Source: Beijerinckiaceae bacterium
GTDB taxonomy: Bacteria; Pseudomonadota; Alphaproteobacteria; Rhizobiales; Beijerinckiaceae
Length of the DNA stretch: 32,184 nt
NCBI GenBank assembly: GCA_947476075.1
Contig: CANJPM010000015.1
Span: 1 to 32,184, forward strand
Direction: 5' to 3'
The position numbers and the translations under genes were made by a program. Positions within the stretch are counted from its first letter, which is position 1. Each line of letters begins with the position of its first letter. Below are positions 25,130-32,184 of this stretch, in pieces. The notes beneath the pieces were generated by a model. It was not told where the DNA came from. It made no database searches and was given only the letters and a program-made list of their open reading frames with translations.

Positions 25130-26638
25130 GTGAACAGCAAGCGCTCATTTGTTCTGCGCGGCGGTCACGTCATCGATGACGTGACCGGTTTCAACCGTGT
25201 TGCGGATGTCCATGTGGAAGACGGCAAGATAGCCTTTGTGGGCAGCCGCGCTGTTGATCCTGCCACTGAGGTTATCAACGTCTCTGGAAATTACGTGTCG
25301 GCCGGCTGGGTTGACATACACGTCCACGCCTATGGCACGCTAGGGTTCTCCAACCCGGATACCATTGGCGTCCATCAGGGCGTGACGTCATTCGTAGACG
25401 CTGGGGGACCTGGAATTGGCGTTCTTGATCAGTTCATGGACTTGCGCGACAGGCTTGAGACGACGCTATATGCGGGGGCTTTCATCCGCCCCATGGGCTT
25501 GCTTGGGCTCAATTTCATCGAAGGCAACGTAAGAACACTTGGTAATGTCCCGATAACCCAGTGGGTAGATTTCGCCAAGCAAAACAAAGATATGCTCCGC
25601 TATATCAAATGTAATGCTATGGGGGATTACGGCCCCGGCACCCTCCGTTTGACAAAGGGACTGGCAGAGATCTTGGGCCTGCCGCTATACATGCACATCG
25701 GCGAATTCCAGCTGCAAAATCCGGAACATTTGCTTGCGCCTGAAGCCTTCAAAATCGCTGAGGCAGGAGATATGATTACCCATCTTTATCATGGTAATCT
25801 CGGTCAAGTTATTGATGAGAACGGCAAAGTTCTGAAAGTCGTAAGGGAAGCACAGAAGCGCGGCGTCCTGTTTGATCTTGGCTTCGGGGGCTATAACTTC
25901 TCGTGGGACGTGGCCGAGAAGGCGTTTGCGCAGGGCCTGATTCCCCACACGATTAGTTCTGACCTTCAACAATTCAATGTAGTGCGACCCGTAATGTCGC
26001 TGGCTAATGTCATGGGAGCGATGCTCAAGCTCGGCATGTCGTTGCCAGATGTCGTAGCGCGAGTGACCTCCACAGCTGCACAAGCAATTTCGATAAGAGA
26101 CCGCGCAGGCACCCTGGAAGCTGGAAAACCAGCCGATATCACGGTCTTCAAGGTTGAAGACGGGGAATTCCTGATGCTCGACTGCTACACGAAAACCCGT
26201 GTTGCTAACCGCCGCGTCGTCCCGATCCTGACCTTTAAGGCCGGTAAGCGCTTTGAAGCTAACATGACCCTCGGGCAAGACGAGTCTAACTGGTTCCTTC
26301 AGATAGCTGAGGACCATGTGCCCAGCGCCGCGCAGGTGCTTTCTTCGGGACAGCGCGAGTTTCTGAGCGCCCTTGTCGAGGCTCTCGGCCCAGCAACTTG
26401 GGACCTTTCATCGGCCGAACGGCTAGACATCGAGCGGGCTCTCGAGTTGCAGGACCTGTTCCACGCGACGCGAATTAAGCAAGATCTCTCGCTGCACGAA
26501 GCTCTTGAAGCACTCTACGCTTGCTTCCTAGACAACCAATTCACCATGCAGGTCGGACTGCTTCTTGTTCGCCTGGAGCCTGATTTCGTGAAATCGCGGT
26601 TCCGAGAAGTTGCAGGGGCGCGTCCGCTCGCAGCTTGA
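25130..26638 (+). CDS. metal-dependent amidohydrolase (dihydroorotase/D-aminoacylase-like) with C-terminal extension
   Basis: A 502-residue cytoplasmic hydrolase of the amidohydrolase superfamily. The metal-site residues are visible: His64 and His66 in GWVDIHVHAYG, Lys160 in YIKCNAMG as the likely carboxylated bridge, His189 in YMHIGE, His218 in DMITHLYHG and Asp278 in HTISSDLQ. The closest named relatives are the deacetylase/D-aminoacylase-like group, so an N-acyl or cyclic amide substrate is expected. The core ends near residue 376 (RVVPILTFKAGKRFEAN); about 120 mostly helical residues follow, which I do not recognise. Translation starts at GTG 25130, with GAGGG eight bases upstream. It is the first gene of the rightward operon. 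Confidence 0.9.
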   Translation: MNSKRSFVLRGGHVIDDVTGFNRVADVHVEDGKIAFVGSRAVDPATEVINVSGNYVSAGWVDIHVHAYGTLGFSNPDTIGVHQGVTSFVDAGGPGIGVLDQFMDLRDRLETTLYAGAFIRPMGLLGLNFIEGNVRTLGNVPITQWVDFAKQNKDMLRYIKCNAMGDYGPGTLRLTKGLAEILGLPLYMHIGEFQLQNPEHLLAPEAFKIAEAGDMITHLYHGNLGQVIDENGKVLKVVREAQKRGVLFDLGFGGYNFSWDVAEKAFAQGLIPHTISSDLQQFNVVRPVMSLANVMGAMLKLGMSLPDVVARVTSTAAQAISIRDRAGTLEAGKPADITVFKVEDGEFLMLDCYTKTRVANRRVVPILTFKAGKRFEANMTLGQDESNWFLQIAEDHVPSAAQVLSSGQREFLSALVEALGPATWDLSSAERLDIERALELQDLFHATRIKQDLSLHEALEALYACFLDNQFTMQVGLLLVRLEPDFVKSRFREVAGARPLAA

Positions 26639-26660
26639 AGTGCAATAGAGGAGAGTTCCT

Positions 26661-27011
26661 ATGAGCGAACAGTCCTGGTCGCAGCTCCCGGGCGTAAGCG
26701 CGGAGACCAACAAGTTTCCGGCACGTAGCAGCATCGCCGGAGAAGGAATCATAGTTTTCAAGACAAAGACGGGCTATCGGGGTGTTCAAAGGGCATGCCC
26801 CCATATGAAAGCAACAATGATGGCTGGTGAACTCACGGCTAACGACACGATGGTTCGTTGTCCACTCCACGTGTTCACCTTCCGTTTATCCGATGGCCGA
26901 GGGGTAAACTGCCCAGGCTTTGAGATTAAAGTCTACGAAGTGAAGGAAGAGGGCGGTCAGCTATACGGAAGAAGTGCAAATGAACTATCACTTACTCCAG
27001 GTGCACGATAA
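26661..27011 (+). CDS. Rieske [2Fe-2S] ferredoxin-like protein
   Basis: A 116-residue soluble Rieske-type protein. The cluster ligands are in CPHMKA (Cys-Pro-His) and CPLHVFTF (Cys-Pro-Leu-His), separated by 18 residues, slightly more than the 15-17 usual in Rieske ferredoxins. The rest (VFKTKTGYRGVQRACPH, and after the second site FRLSDGRGVNCPGFEIKVYEV) fits the NirD/toluene-dioxygenase-ferredoxin fold. It would normally pass electrons to an oxygenase, or be an oxygenase accessory part, but neither an oxygenase nor a reductase gene is in the window. A good ribosome site (GGAGAG) precedes the ATG. The stop overlaps the next start by one base, so the protein is made together with the transporter. 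Confidence 0.88.
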   Translation: MSEQSWSQLPGVSAETNKFPARSSIAGEGIIVFKTKTGYRGVQRACPHMKATMMAGELTANDTMVRCPLHVFTFRLSDGRGVNCPGFEIKVYEVKEEGGQLYGRSANELSLTPGAR

Positions 27012-27841
27012 TGGTCGATTTGGCCGCTCTCGATAGGCCGGCGGCGAAGGGGAGGGCTCGCCCTCGCTCGATGAGGCGTTATTACGTTCTGATGACGCAG
27101 CTCAGCCTGCTGCTCACGCTGATCTTGGGATGGCAGTGGGGGGTATCTGAGGCGCAGCTGCCCTATTTTAGCCGCCCTACGTTGGTCGCGGCGAAACTTA
27201 TGGAGCTTATAAGTCAGCCGACCATCTACCGGCACATTTGGGTCACTCTCCAAGAAATCTTGATTGGTTACTTTCTTGGCGCTGTCTTCGGGCTAGTGCT
27301 CGGCTTTGTGCTGGGTCGATCACAGTTCCTTTCGGATGCGCTCCAGCCTTTCATTATTGGCTTATATAGTATCCCGAAGATCGCACTTGCGCCGGTTTTC
27401 ATTGTGTGGCTCGGATTAGGAATGTCGTCCAAAGTAGCAGTGGTTTTTCTAGCTAGCTTCTTTCTGGTTTTCTTCAATACCTACTCTGGACTGCGCGCAG
27501 TTAACGAGGAGCTGGTAAGGCTCGCTCGTTTGATGGGAGCTTCATGGCCCCAGACGATCTCGCGCGTTATTTTGCCCGCAGCCGCGGATCAGATCTTCCT
27601 TGGGCTCAAAACCGCGGTGCCATACGCGGTGATTGGCGCAGTGATCGGTGAATACATAGGATCCAACGAGGGCCTCGGGTTTTTTATTTTGTACGCATCT
27701 CAGACTTATGATGCCCCGGCGCTGTTCGCGGGTATCATTCTGCTGGTCGGGATAGTTTTTGCGGCGAACCTCGGCTTGAGCCATTTGGAAGGAAAGTTGA
27801 TCCGCTGGAAGACGAGCTCTTCGCAAGCGGTTCAAATATGA
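27011..27841 (+). CDS. ABC transporter permease, NitT/TauT (SsuC/TauC) type
   Basis: Inner-membrane permease of 276 residues. A basic N-terminus (RPAAKGRARPRSMRRYY) leads to the first helix. The family core reads LYSIPKIALAPVFIVWLGLG and the coupling loop LVRLARLMGASWPQTISRVILPAAADQIFLGLKTA. The C-terminus has ANLGLSHLEGKLIRWK. The start ATG shares a base with the Rieske stop (TAATG). Together with the receptor at 27891 and ATPase at 28955 it makes a complete importer, the second of this type in the locus. Confidence 0.92.
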   Translation: MVDLAALDRPAAKGRARPRSMRRYYVLMTQLSLLLTLILGWQWGVSEAQLPYFSRPTLVAAKLMELISQPTIYRHIWVTLQEILIGYFLGAVFGLVLGFVLGRSQFLSDALQPFIIGLYSIPKIALAPVFIVWLGLGMSSKVAVVFLASFFLVFFNTYSGLRAVNEELVRLARLMGASWPQTISRVILPAAADQIFLGLKTAVPYAVIGAVIGEYIGSNEGLGFFILYASQTYDAPALFAGIILLVGIVFAANLGLSHLEGKLIRWKTSSSQAVQI

Positions 27842-27890
27842 GACGCATCGGGAAGCGATCGCGCGCTTCGTCTAGCACTGGAGAATTGTC

Positions 27891-28910
27891 ATGATTGGAC
27901 GTCGATCCTTCTGCCAAGGGGCCGCTGCGGCCACACTAAGCCCACTGCTTCTTCAGCAGGCTTCTGCTCAGCAGCCCATAACTCTGAAGGGCGTCTATTC
28001 GGCGCCTGGTCTGTCATACGCCGCTATTTACATCGCCGATGCGACTGGGCTTTGGGCGAAGAACGGCATCGCCGCCGAGATGCGCCAAGTGCAAGGCGGA
28101 CCACTCGCTATGGTCGCCCTTACAAACAATGAGGCACGGTTCGCTGGAGTGGCTTCCACCGATCCAGTCATCGCCTATGACAAAGGCATCAAGAGTCTTA
28201 CGGTTGGCGCGTTTACCGGGGGGCTCGCAATGCAGATTGCGGCTCGTAAGGACTGGATGTCAAAGACGGGTGTCTCTGGCGCAAGCAGCTTGGAGGAGAA
28301 GCTGAAGGCGCTCCGCGGCGCGCGAATTGGCGCGTCGACGATCGGCGGCGGGCCGGCGCAGTATACCAGGTACCTTGCTCGATCGGTCGGCATAGACACC
28401 GATAAGGATCTCCGCATCTTGGCCGTTGGCCTTGGAGCTGCAAGAATTGCGGCTTTGAGGACAAACCAGGTGGATGTAATCGTTGGGAGCGCTCCCGATG
28501 CAGATCAGGTCGAGCTGGAAGGTTTCGCCGAGCTGTTCTTGGACTGCGCTCATGAAGTGCCTATCTTCAAAGAATTCCCCTACACAGTAGCGACGGTGAC
28601 GGCCTCGTTCGCTGAACAGCAGCCGGAAACAGTGCGGCGAATCATGGCGGCGCTCGGTCAAGCGAACGACATGTTCACGACCAACTTTGGCCAGGTGGTC
28701 GATATTCTGAGGCCGCAGTTCCAGAATATCCCCATCAAAGCACTAGAACGCGCGCTTGAGCGTGATCGGGACACTTATCCGCAGGCGTGTCGAATGACTC
28801 AAACGATGTGGGAGAACAATATTAAAGTGAGCATCGATATCAAAATGATTGGCAAGCCTATCGCTACCGAAGAAGGTGTTCTTTGGACCAACAAGTTCAT
28901 TGCGTCATAG
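27891..28910 (+). CDS. ABC transporter substrate-binding protein, NMT1/SsuA-like, probable Tat substrate
   Basis: Periplasmic receptor of 339 residues for the NitT/TauT importer. The N-terminus MIGRRSFCQGAAAATLSPLL carries a twin-arginine motif (RRSF) followed by a modest hydrophobic stretch and an ASAQQ cleavage region, so export by the Tat pathway is likely. The mature part reads GVYSAPGLSYAAIYIADATGLWAKNGIAAEM, the typical opening of the NMT1/SsuA family, then LKALRGARIGASTIGGGPAQYTRYLARSVGI and ALRTNQVDVIVGSAPDADQ. The ligand is unknown; the family binds sulfonates, nitrate, pyrimidine precursors, aromatic acids and others. A GGAGA ribosome site precedes the ATG. Confidence 0.91.
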   Translation: MIGRRSFCQGAAAATLSPLLLQQASAQQPITLKGVYSAPGLSYAAIYIADATGLWAKNGIAAEMRQVQGGPLAMVALTNNEARFAGVASTDPVIAYDKGIKSLTVGAFTGGLAMQIAARKDWMSKTGVSGASSLEEKLKALRGARIGASTIGGGPAQYTRYLARSVGIDTDKDLRILAVGLGAARIAALRTNQVDVIVGSAPDADQVELEGFAELFLDCAHEVPIFKEFPYTVATVTASFAEQQPETVRRIMAALGQANDMFTTNFGQVVDILRPQFQNIPIKALERALERDRDTYPQACRMTQTMWENNIKVSIDIKMIGKPIATEEGVLWTNKFIAS

Positions 28911-28954
28911 GATCTTTCCGATCCTCACCATCTTAGTTTGAAGAGGCCACAATT

Positions 28955-29800
28955 ATGACTGCCATTCTGGGAGTCTCACCACCCGTTTATCACGAAGTTA
29001 AGAAGCCGCCCCCGGCCATCGATTTTCGGGACGTGAAACTCACGTTTGCGGGCCAAACGGACGGTACCTTAGTCCTGGGCGGCATCAGCTTCTCGGTTCG
29101 TCCAGGCGAAATCATGAGCGTCGTGGGCCCTTCGGGGTGCGGAAAGACAACACTTTTACGATTGGCGTCGGGCCTGGTTCCACCTTCATCAGGCCAAGTA
29201 TGGTGTAACGGTCGAAGAGTCGACGCTCTCAACACGGAAGTTGGCTTCGTTACCCAGGACAGCAACCTGTTCCCCTGGCTGACGGCGCTAGGCAACGTAG
29301 AGTTTCCGCTGGCGGTGCGCGGGGTCCCGGACAAGGAACGGCGCGAGCGCGCCATGCATTGGTTGGAGCTGGTGGGGTTGAGTGGATTTGAAAATCACTA
29401 CCCCGCTCAGCTGTCAGGCGGCATGCAGAAGCGTGTATCGATTATACGAACGCTAGTGTACGAGCCTTCCGTTGTGCTGTTAGACGAACCGTTCGGAGCG
29501 CTCGATGCTCAGACTCGAATGCATCTGCACCACGAGTTGCTCAGCCTCTGGCAGCATCAGAAGAGCACAATGCTCTTCATCACTCACGATCTCGTTGAGG
29601 CTATTACTCTATCAGACACGGTAGTGGTCATGACCCGCGGTCCGGGACTTGTAAAGGAGATTTACGACGTGCCGCTTGCACGACCGCGGAACGTCTTTGA
29701 AATATATTTGGAGCCTGGGTTCGATAAGGCGTACGCTTCCCTCTGGAAGCACTTCAAACATGAGGTTCAAGAGGTGCTCCTTCCAGGCGGTGCACTGTAG
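28955..29800 (+). CDS. ABC transporter ATP-binding protein, NitT/TauT type
   Basis: Cytoplasmic ATPase of 281 residues. Walker A GPSGCGKTT (about 62-70), Q-loop TQDSNLFPWLTALGNVEFPLAVRGV with the FPWLT pattern of the family, signature LSGGMQKR, Walker B VVLLDEPFGALDAQTR and switch histidine in ITHDLVEAITLSD are all present. The signature has lysine where most members have glutamine or arginine (MQKR). The C-terminal 40 residues extend past the core. An AAGAGG ribosome site lies upstream. It is the last gene of the rightward operon and is distinct from the ATPase at 20757, so each transporter set has its own. Confidence 0.92.
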   Translation: MTAILGVSPPVYHEVKKPPPAIDFRDVKLTFAGQTDGTLVLGGISFSVRPGEIMSVVGPSGCGKTTLLRLASGLVPPSSGQVWCNGRRVDALNTEVGFVTQDSNLFPWLTALGNVEFPLAVRGVPDKERRERAMHWLELVGLSGFENHYPAQLSGGMQKRVSIIRTLVYEPSVVLLDEPFGALDAQTRMHLHHELLSLWQHQKSTMLFITHDLVEAITLSDTVVVMTRGPGLVKEIYDVPLARPRNVFEIYLEPGFDKAYASLWKHFKHEVQEVLLPGGAL

Positions 29801-30112
29801 CGCCGTTCAGGTCTCCGTACTCGCCAACGGCACGATTAAGGTCGTTACGGCGACACTGCGCGTGTTCCACCGCGCCACCATAATGAAGCTCGGCGCAACG
29901 CCGGCTCACCTCTCAGGCTGAGTACCTAACGGCTTGCCGGCTGATACTATTAAGTCGCTAGATGGGATACGGGGCAACAGGCGTTCGCTCTGTATCCGTC
30001 CCCGCGTCGGCAACTGCATTCCACGGCGCAGTTACAAAGTACAGGCAACCAAGGCCGAGCAGATAAGACAGCGTTTCAAGGTCAATCATGATATCACTCC
30101 TCGCAGGTCTTA
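29801..30112. other. intergenic region between converging genes, no gene seen
   Basis: About 310 bases separate the end of the rightward operon from the end of the leftward binding-protein-like gene. A frame continues from the preceding ATPase region to 29921 without family character. No strong terminator with a T run is visible; only a short CGGCG-CAA-CGCCG hairpin near 29890 was noticed. Confidence 0.5.
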
Positions 30113-31105
30113 CTACGTCTTAGACACGTCAAAGACAGACGGATGGAAGATTTCTTCAGGCGTCAGAATTCTCGTTGCCAGGCCTTGTTCATACGAGTAG
30201 CGGGCAAGCGTTTGAATTTCGTGCATGCTCTCGGCTATGCCATAGCGCCAGAGATCCTGTCCCGCTGCCAGCCTTTCATCAACGTTGAGCTCCGGCCAAG
30301 GCAGCGTGACCTTTTTTGCGGACATCGCGCGCATATCTGCGATAGCTAATGCTTTTGCTTGAGAGAAGGCCTTATAAACGGTACCCGGAAGCCACGGATA
30401 CCGGGCAACCAGCTCCTTCTTGATTCCCACGAGGTGCATGATTGGGAAGTTGCGAGTTCGGCTGTAATAATCAGCTTCAACGTCTCGATAGTTTGGGAAC
30501 ATCAGTCCGATGTTCGGTGCGCCCTCGACGTAGCAAGCCATTTCACGCGCACTAAAAACGGCGTCGAGTTCACCATCGATTAGCATTTGGTTCAGCGTCG
30601 AGGTGGACGATATAGGCTGGAGGTCGACGCTAGGAGGCAGCTGAAGAGGAGTACGCTCGTCGCGGCCGGGCTCATCCTGGCCGCCGGTCCTCCAGTGAAG
30701 ATCACTGGGTTCAACACCAAAATCTTCTTTGAAAATTCCCCGCATCCACACATTAGCCGTCTGCTGGTACTCGGGCAATCCTACAAGCTTGCCTTTCAAG
30801 TCACTGGGCTTGTTGATCCCCCGATCCGTTCGAATGTAAATGGCCGAGTGACGGAAATGACGTGACACGAATGCCGGGATCGCTACGTAAGGGCAAGCAT
30901 CTCTAGACGTCGCCATCAAAAAGCTATTGAACGACAACTCAGCAACATCGAACTCGTGGTATCGAAACGCTCGAAAAAAGAGCTCTTCAGGCGGTAGCGG
31001 AAGGTAAGTCACTTCGCATCCGTCGACCTGGACGCGCCCGGTCATGATTGGGCGGGTGCGATCGTACTCGTCACACGCGATTGTGAGCGGCACCAGGTGA
31101 GGCAT
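30113..31105 (-). CDS. 4,5-dihydroxyphthalate decarboxylase-like / ABC substrate-binding-like protein
   Basis: A 330-residue protein of the family that includes 4,5-dihydroxyphthalate decarboxylase (Pht5) and related periplasmic-binding-fold proteins. Recognisable are IACDEYDRTRPIMTGRV near the start, the RYHEFDVAELSFNSFL motif, PAFVSRHFRHSAIYI, DLKGKLVGLPEYQQTANVWMRGI and the end region LTPEEIFHPSVFDVS. No signal peptide is seen, so a cytoplasmic enzyme is more likely than a periplasmic receptor, but annotation of this family is divided. The frame is open to 31168; the ATG at 31105 has GGAG six bases upstream and starts MPHLVPLTIA, so it is preferred. It diverges from the amidase gene. Confidence 0.85.
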   Translation of the reverse strand: MPHLVPLTIACDEYDRTRPIMTGRVQVDGCEVTYLPLPPEELFFRAFRYHEFDVAELSFNSFLMATSRDACPYVAIPAFVSRHFRHSAIYIRTDRGINKPSDLKGKLVGLPEYQQTANVWMRGIFKEDFGVEPSDLHWRTGGQDEPGRDERTPLQLPPSVDLQPISSTSTLNQMLIDGELDAVFSAREMACYVEGAPNIGLMFPNYRDVEADYYSRTRNFPIMHLVGIKKELVARYPWLPGTVYKAFSQAKALAIADMRAMSAKKVTLPWPELNVDERLAAGQDLWRYGIAESMHEIQTLARYSYEQGLATRILTPEEIFHPSVFDVSKT

Positions 31106-31131
31106 GTTGACTCCGTAACTCGATTTATGAT

Positions 31132-31146
31132 TGTGAGATTTCACTG
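31132..31146. promoter_or_regulatory. possible second operator, GTGA-N4-TCAC type
   Basis: TGTGAGATTTCACTG at 31132-31146 lies in the gap between the divergent decarboxylase-like and amidase genes. It matches 12 of 15 bases of TGTGATGTATCACTG inside the palindrome at 25069-25092, with the same GTGA/TCAC half-sites and spacing. A shared regulator is inferred. The core is short, so chance occurrence is possible. Confidence 0.4.
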
Positions 31147-31195
31147 CTGGGGGCTTGTAGTCAAGCATTTTACAGCTCGAGTCTAAAGGCGTTGG

Positions 31196-31868
31196 ATGCT
31201 TAACACAAAACCCACACTTCAGGAATTGTCGTTACGACTCCGTGAGGGAACAACGTCGAGCCGAGGGCTTGTCGAGGATTGCCTCGCCCGCTTGGACGCC
31301 GACGATCGAGCATACTTGTATGTTGATACGCGCGGAGCTCGTGAAGCCGCTGACGCGATGGATCGGTTACGGCAAGTCAAGGGAGTCCCATCGGAATTCG
31401 CTGGAATCCCGATGGCGGTGAAGGATCTTTTCGACATTCAGGGGGCAAGTCACAGGCGCTGGATCGCGCGTTCTTTCGGGACAGATGCCTGCTTCCTCAG
31501 ATGCCGCCACGGTGTCGCGGCTGCGCAGGCAGGGCTTCATAATTCTTGGTCGCACGAACATGACCGAGTTTGCCTTCTCGGGGCTTGGTTTGAACCCGCA
31601 TTTTGGCTCTCCTTCCAATCAATTGGGCGACGGAAAGCGCATTGTCGGAGGGTCATCGTCGGGTGCGGCGGTGGCGGTAGCGCAGGGAACAGCTCACACG
31701 GGGCTTGGAACTGACACTGGAGGTTCATGCCGTATCCCAGCAGCATTCAACAGACTCGTAGGCTTTAAGCCCACCGCGCACCGTGTGCCGCTCAGCGGCA
31801 CCATCCCGCTCTCTCCCAGTCTGGATTCCGTCGGTTCGATTGCGCGGTTGTCAATGGCGGAGGCAAAA
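31196..31868 (+). pseudogene. amidase-signature family hydrolase, frameshifted and truncated by IS21-type insertion
   Basis: The N-terminal part (31196 to about 31445) reads LQELSLRLREGTTSSRGLVEDCL and GIPMAVKDLFDIQG, with catalytic Lys76. An extra G in the G5 run at 31441-31445 throws the frame. The next frame continues QVTGAGSRVLSGQMPASSDA, then GRTNMTEFAFSGLGLNPHFGSPSN, IVGGSSSGAAVAVAQG with the cis-serine and TDTGGSCRIPAAFNRLVGFKPT with the nucleophile serine. All three triad residues (Ser-cisSer-Lys) exist, but in two frames. The gene is then cut at about 31868, where insertion-sequence DNA begins, so the C-terminal half is missing. Such enzymes hydrolyse aliphatic or aromatic amides; this copy should be inactive. 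Confidence 0.85.
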
Positions 31869-31911
31869 TGTGCCAGATGGCGGCGTAAAAGTGTACCAGT
31901 CCGGTTTAGAG

Positions 31912-31932
31912 AAAAGGGCTGCATGAGCCCTT
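31912..31932 (-). terminator. putative intrinsic terminator of the istB gene
   Basis: On the minus strand AAGGGCT, loop CATGC, AGCCCTT and then further T residues form a 7-base-pair hairpin (arms 31914-31920 and 31926-31932) with a T tail, downstream of the istB stop. A second, larger inverted repeat of 14 perfect base pairs (31946-31959 with 31975-31988) lies between the stop and this hairpin. Confidence 0.65.
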
Positions 31933-31997
31933 GTGAGTTGCGCTGCCGCGCGCATTGAGACGTGGGAAGCGCGGCTCAATGCGCGCGGTGGCGATTT

Positions 31998-32184
31998 CTA
32001 TTTCGGTTCGGCGTCTCCCTGGCTGATTGTCTTTGTGGATGCACTTGGCGCGTGGTTTTGCGGCGCGTGAGTTTGTCGGCGTTGCGCCTTCTTGCTGGTC
32101 GCGAGCCGGAAGCTTTCGCCGTTCATCTCCAGGATATGAACGTGATGGGTGAGGCGGTCGAGGAGCGCGCCGGTGAGCCGTTCC
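31998..32184 (-). CDS. istB: IS21-family ATP-binding helper protein IstB (C-terminus only)
   Basis: The minus strand is open from the window edge to a TAG at 31998. It encodes ERLTGALLDRLTHHVHILEM, then NGESFRLATSKKAQRR, and a polar tail ending GDAEPK. The LTGALLDRLTHH-HILE-NGESFRL pattern is the C-terminus of IstB, the AAA+ partner of the IS21 transposase. The Walker motifs and the transposase gene istA would lie beyond the window. The downstream border of the element at 31869 is within a broken amidase gene. Confidence 0.85.
   Translation of the reverse strand, partial: ERLTGALLDRLTHHVHILEMNGESFRLATSKKAQRRQTHAPQNHAPSASTKTISQGDAEPK

Larger units (their letters stand above)
31869..32184 (-). 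mobile_element. IS21-family insertion sequence, end portion
   Basis: From 31869 the sequence changes from amidase coding to TGTGCCAGATGGCGGCG, which begins with the TG terminus and GTG-ACCAG-like repeats of IS21-family ends (a second GTGTACCAG follows at 31891). About 130 bases of non-coding end precede the C-terminus of an IstB-type gene read towards the end. The element runs off the window edge. The exact border is inferred from where the amidase similarity stops. Confidence 0.75.

Noticed and set aside
1-32184. CRISPR array, tRNA or rRNA genes
   Set aside because: No regularly spaced repeats, cloverleaf-like sequences or rRNA signatures were seen in the window.

Overview
The window looks like a chromosomal segment of an alphaproteobacterium, most likely of the order Hyphomicrobiales (Rhizobiales). 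The basis is the GC-rich codon use of the housekeeping-type genes, the pstSCAB-phoU-phoB arrangement, and the style of the dpp-type transporter, RND pump and insertion sequences. The genus cannot be fixed from the sequence alone.

Region by region. (1) 1-6416: a rightward dipeptide/oligopeptide-type ABC transporter operon with two tandem, related family-5 substrate-binding proteins (the first cut by the window edge), permeases B and C and two ATPases. Stem-loops lie in the two gaps around the intact binding protein. (2) 6428-11689: a leftward high-affinity phosphate operon, pstS-pstC-pstA-pstB-phoU-phoB, with a Pho-box-like site before pstS and a terminator-like hairpin between pstS and pstC. 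No phoR kinase is present. (3) 11721-12040: a decayed subtilisin-family protease fragment that still carries its GTSA motif. (4) 12142-12909: an isochorismatase-family hydrolase resembling N-carbamoylsarcosine amidase. (5) 13656-17857: a two-gene RND efflux system (adaptor plus pump). (6) 18372-20707: a transposon scrapyard holding a truncated, mutated IS5-family element and an IS481-family element that split a small doxX gene at a CTAG site.

(7) 20757-31868: a region visibly richer in A/T than its left flank. It holds a leftward operon (two polysaccharide-deacetylase/PuuE-like hydrolases, two NitT/TauT-type permeases, one ATPase) that diverges from a rightward operon (metal-dependent amidohydrolase with an extra C-terminal region, Rieske ferredoxin-like protein, permease, Tat-type substrate-binding protein, ATPase). 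A second divergent pair follows: a 4,5-dihydroxyphthalate-decarboxylase-like protein and an amidase-signature enzyme. The amidase is broken by a one-base shift and then by an IS21-family element (31869 to the window end, with the C-terminus of IstB visible).

Together, region 7 reads as an uptake-and-hydrolysis locus for a small organic compound carrying C-N amide or imide bonds. NitT/TauT-type ABC proteins would import it, and the PuuE-like hydrolases, amidohydrolase and amidase would open or cleave amide bonds. The substrate is not known. An imperfect 24-bp palindrome lies between good -35 and -10 hexamers in the main divergent promoter, and a related GTGA-N4-TCAC site lies in the second divergent gap, which suggests one regulator for both units. 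This locus is the best candidate in the window for an undescribed system.
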